The notes below the pieces were generated by a model. The model saw only the letters and a list, made by a program, of their open reading frames with translations. It did no database searches and was not told the origin of the DNA. Made by a program: the position numbers and the translations under genes. Below, piece after piece: positions 20,937 to 27,871 of a stretch of 64,000 nucleotides of DNA (position 1 is its first letter; every line of letters begins with the position of its first letter). Source of the DNA: Pseudomonas sp. efr-133-TYG-5 (GTDB lineage Bacteria; Pseudomonadota; Gammaproteobacteria; Pseudomonadales; Pseudomonadaceae). Location of the stretch: the NCBI RefSeq assembly GCF_030209175.1, contig NZ_JARVSM010000001.1, positions 1,922,001 to 1,986,000 of the forward strand, written 5' to 3'.

Positions 20937-22226
20937 TCAGAAGTCTTCGTTCACCAGCAGCCCTTCGTTTCTCATGGGCAACGGATGCGCGGGTTGCACT
21001 GGCAGCGCCTGATCATCCGTGTAGTACTTCACCTGCTGAATCCCGTGGTGGACGAGGCTGTCACTGACATACTCGATACAAGGCCCCTCGGATGCCTTGG
21101 GGCCTCTGATCATAAAGCCGTTCTGAATCCTTCCAATCAATGCGGTGGCAGCGCAGGCAACGTGCGAGAACAAGACGATGTTGCTACCGTCGCTTTCCTG
21201 CACCGACTTGAAGATCACACCGTCAATTCGGGGCTTGCAGTGGGTCGCGAGGTACTCAGCGATGACTTGAGTGGTCAGATAGTCGCGCTCTGCTCCAGGA
21301 AGCACATGCACCGTGATTGCGTCATGCAGGTACCTCAGGAAATCTCGACGGCCCACCTTTGAATGGTATTTGGAGTCAAAGAAGCTTGGCATAGGCCCGA
21401 GGTCAGCTTTTTCGAAGCGTCCGAAATCCAACACCTTGACCTCCCTGACCAACCTGAACTCTCCACTGACCACAGTGCCGCCGACCGGGGGCCGGAGCTC
21501 GGCGACACAGGTCTTGCGCTCGAAGGCTCCGTAGAAGGTAGGGACACCTGCCGGGTTCATCCTGCCTTCACCTGCTCGCTCCTTGGGAGGCGCACCGAGA
21601 TTACGTGCAGGATCAGATGTGATCTCGGAGACGCTTTCTGAACTCATGCAGGTTCGGGCGCGGTAGATCGCTGGAGAACCTTCAGGTGTGAGCAATCGCA
21701 CCACAGCATGCTCATCAGATGAGGCTGAGTACTTGTCCAGATCTTTGAAGATCCAGTCCAGAAACGTCTTGGCGCTGTCGTTGAAGAAGCGGATTCCATG
21801 CTTCATGCCTTCCTGGAACTCGCACCATTGGTGGCCGATGTCATCCAAGCTGAAACGTTGCCTGGTGTACTGAATGTCGTCACTGTATGAAGTCAGGCGC
21901 CGGCACACTGCAGCCACGATCGGCTCGATGTTGTCGCAGCCAAAGATTTCGCTCACCCAATGTTCGATGCTCTCGCCTTCTTGATGATCAATCCGACCAC
22001 CGCTCCAACGCCAAACATGATCACCTTCTGTGATGTAGGTACCAAGGATTTCGGTGACACGAGAGACGATCTCAGCGAGTGGCACGCACTTGCGTTTCGA
22101 GTCGCAAAGGCTGCACTGAGAGGAAGCCCCAGTGCGCTGGATCTGCCGCCCTAGAAAGGGGTCGTGCACGCATTGATAACACACCATCTTGAGAGCCTCG
22201 CCGTCCTTCACATTTTCCTTTCGCAT
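20937..22226 (-). CDS. HEPN/RES N-terminal plus RES-domain toxin (NAD+ phosphorolase type)
   Basis: This is a 429-aa protein. The N-terminus carries a zinc-ribbon-like pair (CYQCVHD and CSLCDSKRKC) and a helical domain like that placed before RES in larger RES proteins (HEPN_RES type). The RES domain is about residues 185-360, with the conserved Arg-Tyr-Glu set visible in IYRARTCMSSES, RMNPAGVPTFYGAFERK and TCVAELRPPVGG. RES toxins deplete NAD+ and are held by MbcA/ParS/Xre-type antitoxins. A DUF2384-type antitoxin gene is divergent across about 207 bp, where RES systems usually have it directly upstream in the same operon. An internal ATG at 22187 (MVCYQC) is a possible start. Confidence 0.82.
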   Translation of the reverse strand: MRKENVKDGEALKMVCYQCVHDPFLGRQIQRTGASSQCSLCDSKRKCVPLAEIVSRVTEILGTYITEGDHVWRWSGGRIDHQEGESIEHWVSEIFGCDNIEPIVAAVCRRLTSYSDDIQYTRQRFSLDDIGHQWCEFQEGMKHGIRFFNDSAKTFLDWIFKDLDKYSASSDEHAVVRLLTPEGSPAIYRARTCMSSESVSEITSDPARNLGAPPKERAGEGRMNPAGVPTFYGAFERKTCVAELRPPVGGTVVSGEFRLVREVKVLDFGRFEKADLGPMPSFFDSKYHSKVGRRDFLRYLHDAITVHVLPGAERDYLTTQVIAEYLATHCKPRIDGVIFKSVQESDGSNIVLFSHVACAATALIGRIQNGFMIRGPKASEGPCIEYVSDSLVHHGIQQVKYYTDDQALPVQPAHPLPMRNEGLLVNEDF

Positions 22227-22433
22227 GGTGCTGGCAGTACCTGAGCCTGTTCATCAAGAAGAGCATGATGGCTGAAGCGCCGCGATTGGCATACCATCCC
22301 AGACGGCTCAGGGCCCAAATTGCTTTGGAATAACGCTGGCCTCCACATCGGAGATGTGTGCCTCTAGTGCGCTGTCGGATACCCAATCCGGACGCTGCCA
22401 TACCCGGACATTGAGCCCACTCAAGGAATGGAC

Positions 22434-22790
22434 ATGCTGATCAAGTTCGACCTCAACCATAATGACGCGCAAGCCCTGTTGCACCATTGCGAAGAGCACC
22501 AGCCAGGCTCTGATGATTTCCGAGAAAATGCTCGCCTCAGAGAGGCCTTGGAAACGCTCGCAGAGGCGATCAGTGACGCGATGAACCCAAGCAAGGACAG
22601 CACTGAGTCGTCGGAAGCGATTGACCCGCGTGTGCTTGATGCAGCCATGGCGTTGTTCGGCGACGAAAAGAGTGCGGTGGACTGGCTATCGAAGCCCTCG
22701 CGAGCGTTGGGAGCGAAACGGCCGAGGGATGTCCCCGTCGACGACGCCTTGACGCTTCTTGCGCGCATTGAGCATGGGTTCGGTGCCTGA
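22434..22790 (+). CDS. MbcA/ParS/Xre-type antitoxin toxin-binding domain protein (DUF2384-like)
   Basis: This 118-aa protein has a C-terminal half of the form found in RES-toxin antitoxins: DAAMALFGDEKSAVDWLSKP (A...LFG...A..WL..P), then LGAKRPRDVPVDDALTLLAR. The N-terminal half (MLIKFDLNHNDAQALLHHCE) is helical and not an obvious Xre HTH. The second ATG (22434) is preferred because AAGGA sits six bases before it; the first ATG (22428) touches the AAGGA. It is probably the antitoxin of the divergent RES protein; the next gene on the same strand starts 64 bp later. Confidence 0.75.
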   Translation: MLIKFDLNHNDAQALLHHCEEHQPGSDDFRENARLREALETLAEAISDAMNPSKDSTESSEAIDPRVLDAAMALFGDEKSAVDWLSKPSRALGAKRPRDVPVDDALTLLARIEHGFGA

Positions 22791-22854
22791 AAGCATTACG
22801 AGATAGGCAGATCAAGCCGCAGGCCAATTAAGCCATTCAGGGAGGTTGCACGGG

Positions 22855-23757
22855 ATGGCCAAGAAACCCAAATTCTACGCTGTCGTCCACGGACGGAAAC
22901 TAGGGATTTTCAATAGCTGGGAAGGTGGGGCTCGCTTGTCCATTGACCGCTTTCCGGAAGCGAAACACCAGTCGTTCGCAACGCTTGAGCTCGCTGAAGA
23001 GTGGTACCGCCAGAACACCCCCACGCCAGGCTCGAACCACTCACCGGTTCTCCACTTCAACACGCAAGCGTCCGCGCAACAGCCGACCGTCACTCCGCAA
23101 CAGCCTCAACAGCCGCCCTTGGACGGCGTGGTTGCCAAGGACTATGTCGTCTATCTGATCATTGATCCCGTGACGGAGGAGCCCTTCTACGTGGGGCAGA
23201 CAGGCGACTTCGAAGGCCGGCAACGAGGCCATCTTAGGAAAGCCAATCACGACTGCAAGCGCGCGGCAGCGAAGATCGCCCAGATACTCGATGACGGGAT
23301 GACCCCGGCATTCAAAGTCGTGGAAACCTGCGAATCCAAAGAGGCCTCATTGGAGGCCGAGACACGCTGGATCGAGCACTGTACCGCCAGGGGTATCACG
23401 GTTTGGAACCGCACGAGGGAGCATCGCCAAATCCAGGCACCGCACATGAAGCCCAGAGTCGAGCTTGATCGAATCATCGGAGACGGCCCCTTCACCCTCG
23501 GCCCTTACCAATACGACTCCAGGTTTGAGCTAAAGAGCAAGCTCAATGCCTTCCTGGCCAAGTCTTCCCAAGGCGCGATACAGCTGCGCATGGCCACTGA
23601 GAAGCTCAGGTTGATCTGGAAACTCACCCGCCAGGCAGGGGAAGTGAGCGAATTTCGCATCGTCAAGGACGAATCCAAGTATCAGCTCGAAGCAGTCCTC
23701 ATGTCGGGATCAACCGTGGATTTTGACTACGGCGCCGCGATCGACCGCCTCCCCTAA
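22855..23757 (+). CDS. RNase H1 hybrid-binding domain / GIY-YIG nuclease fusion
   Basis: This is a 300-aa protein with three parts. Residues 5-51 (KFYAVVHGRKLGIFNSWEG and FPEAKHQSFATLELAEEWY) match the RNase H1 N-terminal / caulimovirus-viroplasmin domain that grips RNA:DNA hybrids or dsRNA. A Gln/Pro linker (72-90) follows. Residues 97-190 are a GIY-YIG-type nuclease: VVYLIIDP for the first motif, FYVGQT (111-116) for the second, an Arg-rich segment, LEAETRWIEH with the likely metal-binding Glu, and WNRT. Residues 200-300 form an unassigned C-terminal domain. The ATG at 22855 is nine bases after GGAGG. The gene lies downstream of the RES antitoxin and converges on the 263-aa gene; a decayed copy of this 3' junction occurs at 50850-51132. 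Confidence 0.85.
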   Translation: MAKKPKFYAVVHGRKLGIFNSWEGGARLSIDRFPEAKHQSFATLELAEEWYRQNTPTPGSNHSPVLHFNTQASAQQPTVTPQQPQQPPLDGVVAKDYVVYLIIDPVTEEPFYVGQTGDFEGRQRGHLRKANHDCKRAAAKIAQILDDGMTPAFKVVETCESKEASLEAETRWIEHCTARGITVWNRTREHRQIQAPHMKPRVELDRIIGDGPFTLGPYQYDSRFELKSKLNAFLAKSSQGAIQLRMATEKLRLIWKLTRQAGEVSEFRIVKDESKYQLEAVLMSGSTVDFDYGAAIDRLP

Positions 23758-23840
23758 CCGAGTGCAACCAAGCGGCGAGATCCACCGCCCCCGGTAGCAC
23801 CGGCATCCGAGCGCATGTGAAGAAGCGCACCTGATGCGTC

Positions 23841-24632
23841 TCAGGCATCTCCTCTGAAGACCGGATTATCCAAGCCCAGGAAGTCCGCCATCCAAGTTCG
23901 CTCCTCGTCGCTGGGCTCGTAAGAATAAGCAGTCTTACCTTCAACTTGTTCAGGCAGTTCACGCCAATATCTTGGTTGAGCTACGCAGTCCAAAAACACT
24001 AGTTCGCAGGATACGTAGCACAACCATAAACCTCCAGTCAGGAGTTGAATATTTAACTGCAACGATTCCTCAGTACCGACATATTCACGAATGGGTGTGA
24101 ATTGCTTATGCAAAGTTCCGATATGGGTGAATTCTCGACTCAATAAACCGTAGATATGGCCGAATGGAGGGAAGACGCGTTTGGCACTAGAAACGGCGCG
24201 CGGAGACTCGAATTTGTGCTCTTGGTATTTCTTAAAGTCTTCCGGAAACTGCATAAGATGGAGGGCTACAGCCATGGTTTCAATGGCTGAGCGCACGACC
24301 GGCCCAGGCTGCAAAACGAAGCCACCTCGAAGCATGTAGGCCGCGCCAACCATGGAGTTCAGGGCGTTGGAGAGGAGCTCCGCGCACGCCATGCGAAGCT
24401 TGTCTTCGTCGCGTTCGGCCCTGAACATTCCCGAAGCCCAGATAGCGGAGCAGTGGGCAAAAAGTGCACTCATTTTCTCAAGGTCGGCACTGTGTAGCGC
24501 ATCAAAACTTTTAGCAATTCTATCAGCATCGCGAGTTATCTGATTAATGAGCATTGACTTACGAAATTCGTATAACTTCTCATTAGCTGGATCAACAACC
24601 ACTGCACAAGTATCAGGATGCTTTTCCCACAT
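23841..24632 (-). CDS. Hypothetical protein, 263 aa, convergent partner of the GIY-YIG fusion gene
   Basis: No family is securely recognised. The protein is helical, with a central segment GGFVLQPGPVVRSAIETMAV and LREFTHIG-like pattern (LLSREFTHIG) that recalls DUF5677 / HEPN-like proteins of bacterial conflict loci; this is a weak resemblance. The C-terminus reads WMADFLGLDNPVFRGDA. It converges on the GIY-YIG fusion gene with 83 bp between stops. Parts of both 3' ends reappear together as pseudogene sequence at 50850-51132, so the two have travelled as a linked pair. AT-rich codon use compared with the core region suggests acquisition. Confidence 0.7.
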   Translation of the reverse strand: MWEKHPDTCAVVVDPANEKLYEFRKSMLINQITRDADRIAKSFDALHSADLEKMSALFAHCSAIWASGMFRAERDEDKLRMACAELLSNALNSMVGAAYMLRGGFVLQPGPVVRSAIETMAVALHLMQFPEDFKKYQEHKFESPRAVSSAKRVFPPFGHIYGLLSREFTHIGTLHKQFTPIREYVGTEESLQLNIQLLTGGLWLCYVSCELVFLDCVAQPRYWRELPEQVEGKTAYSYEPSDEERTWMADFLGLDNPVFRGDA

Positions 24633-25062
24633 AGATCATTCCTTGTTCGTTAAGAGTCTTCAACCTGCGACGCTGATACCTTTAATCTGCCAATCCATCT
24701 AAGCGAACCGGCTCAAGCAATAGAGATGCTGAAGTCAATAGGAATATAATTCCGCGATCAATATCAGCAGTACCCGCCCTGTGAAGCATAGCTCGTGACC
24801 CAGGACAGTTTCCCCGTTGCTCCCTGTACGATGACTTCCATCAGGGCAGTCGAAAAATCCGCCTCATGGTCAAGCCTGTCCAACTGGCAAGTCCCTGAGT
24901 GTTGATCAGCAGCAGGAGCGATGCTACCGTATTGACCACGGTCTTCCTGGATCGAGCGGTCGGCATGCAGAGCCTTTGCGCCTCAGGTGTTTCTCCACTT
25001 CTTTCGCACGCACTTCGACAATTGTCAGCGGGCAGCCGACACCGTGACATTGGAGAATTGCC
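24633..25062. other. Intergenic region, no gene seen
   Basis: The 430 bp between the divergent 263-aa gene and the recombinase-like gene hold no convincing open frame. A ribosome binding site (TGGAGAATTGCC) for the recombinase-like gene lies at its right end. Confidence 0.5.
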
Positions 25063-26130
25063 ATGCGCGTTCCGGTCTATCCCGAAGATCTGCTCCCCCA
25101 AGCCGCCTTCAAAAGACTCGCCAAACTCATCCAGAAACGATGGCCAGGCCAATCACCCGTCCAGCTCTCTTTTGCCCGAGAGACCTTGTCCAAGGGACTA
25201 GGGTATGCCAATTACCACGATCTCATGAAAGAGTCCGTCATCTGGCCTCGGGATGCAGAAACGCCTGCCCTGAGTGCTACACACACCCAGCTCGCGGCTG
25301 AGATGTTTTCGGTATTGGCCTTGGCCAACGACACGTCAGTACCGCGCAGTGTGCTTGACCCTTTTGTCGAGAGGCTCGCGTTGAAAGCGCTTAGCACGTT
25401 CAAGGGGGCTTCCTCACGAGGCGAGGTGGTGACCAAGATCCCAATGCCTGATTTAGACCAGACTAAAATCTGTCCCGTGAACACCTCCGCCCCAGAGTCA
25501 GAAGTCCCGCGCTACACGTGTCCACCTATAACGCACAAGCCATCGAAGCTCCAGGCCATTTCGTTGGGACTGGATGTCTTCACTCACAGTGATTCGATCA
25601 AGCGGATCGTCGAAAACTCAGGAAGCCTTCGCGACCGGAGCCTTTTTACATTGCTGGAGACAGGGCTTCGGGGGCACGTCATCCTTGGTGCCAAGGTTTC
25701 CCAGGTTGTCAGCTTGGAAACCCAAATGTCTTCGAGCAAAGGGATATCCATTGAGATCACGAAAGCTAAACCACCGCTACCTCTTGCAAACACAGCAGTA
25801 ATCGAGAAGTACATCAGGGAGGAAAATCTCTCTGCCGATGACTATCTCTTCCCGAGTGATGACCGAAAGCAACTCATGTCGACATCGCAACTGCTTCGGA
25901 TTTTTCAGTCGTGGGAACGAGAAGCTCAACTCCCCCGCTCAACACTCACGCCAAGCACCTTGAGACGGGCAGCTATGGCACAGCTAGTAGCGTCCACCCC
26001 ACCGCAACAGCTTGCCAAGCGAATCGCCGATCAGTTGGGTCACTCCTCCAGTTCCATGGCCGAACACTACGTTTCACTCACTACGACAGGCGCTCATGCG
26101 GCCTTGAAAACCAAGAAGCGTCGTACCTAA
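25063..26130 (+). CDS. Divergent tyrosine recombinase-like protein
   Basis: This is a 355-aa protein. The N-terminus (FKRLAKLIQKRWPGQSPVQL, then LGYANYHDLMKES) is a small helical domain seen at the front of some mobile-element proteins. The C-terminal half is a tyrosine recombinase fold: box I TGLRGHVILG with Arg203, box II STLRRAAMAQL with Arg301, LGHSSSSMAEHYVS with His327 and Tyr336. The His of the usual HxxR is Ser298 here. It may be a weak or specialised recombinase, or a DNA-binding relic. It is not paired with an excisionase and stands apart from the trio at 42.5 kb. Confidence 0.75.
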   Translation: MRVPVYPEDLLPQAAFKRLAKLIQKRWPGQSPVQLSFARETLSKGLGYANYHDLMKESVIWPRDAETPALSATHTQLAAEMFSVLALANDTSVPRSVLDPFVERLALKALSTFKGASSRGEVVTKIPMPDLDQTKICPVNTSAPESEVPRYTCPPITHKPSKLQAISLGLDVFTHSDSIKRIVENSGSLRDRSLFTLLETGLRGHVILGAKVSQVVSLETQMSSSKGISIEITKAKPPLPLANTAVIEKYIREENLSADDYLFPSDDRKQLMSTSQLLRIFQSWEREAQLPRSTLTPSTLRRAAMAQLVASTPPQQLAKRIADQLGHSSSSMAEHYVSLTTTGAHAALKTKKRRT

Positions 26131-26221
26131 ATAAGGCTGGCTACGTGCAACGGTAGGTAGCCAAGCCTTTCCCGTGGCCTTCTACACAGGCTCTCCGCCT
26201 TAACTCGCAAGGTAGAGACCT

Positions 26222-26373
26222 AGTGTCCGGCCTCGGAAATAAGCGGTTCACTCTTGGCGGCGTCTTTGCTGCCCGGCCAGCGTTGCCACTCCTCGCCATA
26301 GCCCTGCTATGACTTGTCGCGGCGCCTTGGCCGAACACCAAAGCCACTCGCCAAAAGAGAACGTATTTAAGAG
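26222..26373. repeat. MITE-like imperfect palindrome
   Basis: Arms CGGTTCACTCTTGGCG (26244-26259) and CGCCAAAAGAGAACG (26349-26363) are imperfect inverted repeats. The similarity continues inward (CTTTGCTGCCCGGCCA against the complement of TGGCCGAACACCAAAG), and the centre has a perfect hairpin CATAGC-CCT-GCTATG (26297-26311). About 120 bp would fold on itself. GTGTCCGGCCTCGGAAATAA borders it on the left. It is noncoding and probably a small dispersed repeat or transposon-end derivative. It fills the 323-bp gap between the recombinase-like gene and the FRG gene. Confidence 0.5.
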
Positions 26374-26453
26374 ACAAAACACTAGCGATCAAAGGTGAAT
26401 CACACCGTCTTGAGTTACCTTATATTCCTGACCGAGCATATGGTGGCGAGCAG

Positions 26454-27752
26454 TCACTCACTGGCTTGAAAGGCAAATTTCTGAGCAATGTACTTCGCCG
26501 AGCTCTCTATATAGGGAAACACGGTACTTTCATTTATATTCAACCGATCTAGTTCTTTCAAAATACTTCTCTTGTTCGTTACCGCTATGCGGTGAAGCGT
26601 GATATCGGAAGTACCTTCCTCATCCAGCACCGCTTCATCACCGAACAGAAGGAAAGCTCCCGACTGAAATGAGATTCTGCTATTGGTGTGCTTTCCTTTG
26701 ACGCACAACACAGAGCGAAGATGCCCAGGTTCTAAGCGGGGTTCAAAAAATGGCTTTTCTTCCTTGATAAAATGAAGTAACTGCTTCAATGCCCGCTGAT
26801 CGTTAAAACCATCTACGTCTTCAGAATCGAATGTGATTGAGTCCCTAACACCTTTCGACAAACGAGACAGGTTAGCAATACAACTAGCCGTATCAGAATC
26901 GAAGTATTTTATATAACCAGGATCCATGGAGAGCACGATGACCTCTCCAGCATCATCTAAGTGGCTCTTACAGCAAAAGTATAACCCGATCAATGGGTTC
27001 GATGTAATATCGAGTAATCGTGTCGGCAGCGAATAATGCTGCATCCGTACCAGGCGATCCAAGGTATAGATATCGCCACTGAAATCCAGGGAGTTGGAAA
27101 CCAGAAGTTCCCGATACATCCTATCTTCAGCATCTCGGTATACGAAGTTGCCATCTTGATCCCTGCGAAAAATCGAGGGCTCCAAGCGATACTTTTTGCT
27201 GTTCGAGTGCCCTCGATAAAAGACCTCGCGACGGCCATGGTTTAGTCGAAAAACATGTTCAATGAAGGCACCGACGCTGTCAGCTTGAGTTTCTGGTGGC
27301 GAGGCGGCAGGAAGATCTTCCTTGGTGACTTTCGAGCCAACCGTCCCTTCCGGCAAAAGACCTGCGTGATGAAGAATGGCAAAAAGGTCTTCGTCCTTGA
27401 CTGCCCAGTGCGTACGATTGATCTCCCAATCGCGAATATCAAGAGCGGCTTGAAGAGGTTTGATCTGCTCAAACTCAATGGGTGCAATTTGATCATCCAT
27501 GATTGGTCGAGCAAACAAAACTCTACCGTTGCTACGAAGCTTTATCTCAAGCTTCCCCACTCTCATAGCGTGATGCGTGCCCTCGTAAGCAAACAGGCAA
27601 GGGAGCTCCATCAGTGCTTTAAGCTGTGGCTCTTTGAGCTCTTTGAAACTTGCAGCAATATCATCGTTCGTGTACTCCAGAAAGCGGCTCTTATCATACT
27701 CATAGCCGCTTTCCCATGCCCCCTCACGAGACGTCACTAGAAAATTATACAT
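26454..27752 (-). CDS. FRG-domain protein
   Basis: This 432-aa protein has an N-terminal domain of about 160 residues that I cannot assign, then an FRG domain (about 170-290) with VFYRGHSNSKKYRLEPSIFR, a short region with VRMQHYSLPTRLLDITSNPL and IGLYFCCKSH. These are the FRG hallmarks (RGH, HyslPTRLLD, NPL). FRG proteins are common cargo of phage-defence loci, with unproven enzymatic activity. It lies 119 bp downstream of the AAA_13-type ATPase gene on the same strand, so the two probably form one operon. Codon use is more AT-rich than in the core region. Confidence 0.88.
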   Translation of the reverse strand: MYNFLVTSREGAWESGYEYDKSRFLEYTNDDIAASFKELKEPQLKALMELPCLFAYEGTHHAMRVGKLEIKLRSNGRVLFARPIMDDQIAPIEFEQIKPLQAALDIRDWEINRTHWAVKDEDLFAILHHAGLLPEGTVGSKVTKEDLPAASPPETQADSVGAFIEHVFRLNHGRREVFYRGHSNSKKYRLEPSIFRRDQDGNFVYRDAEDRMYRELLVSNSLDFSGDIYTLDRLVRMQHYSLPTRLLDITSNPLIGLYFCCKSHLDDAGEVIVLSMDPGYIKYFDSDTASCIANLSRLSKGVRDSITFDSEDVDGFNDQRALKQLLHFIKEEKPFFEPRLEPGHLRSVLCVKGKHTNSRISFQSGAFLLFGDEAVLDEEGTSDITLHRIAVTNKRSILKELDRLNINESTVFPYIESSAKYIAQKFAFQASE

Positions 27753-27871
27753 AACCCTTACCCCCTCCTTCCTTGGTTAATGCCAATATAACAGGCTACG
27801 GAATAAACCTGCTTGCAATCGCCAATACTGAGCCTTCACTATTACGACCGGAATTCACATCACCAGCCGAT

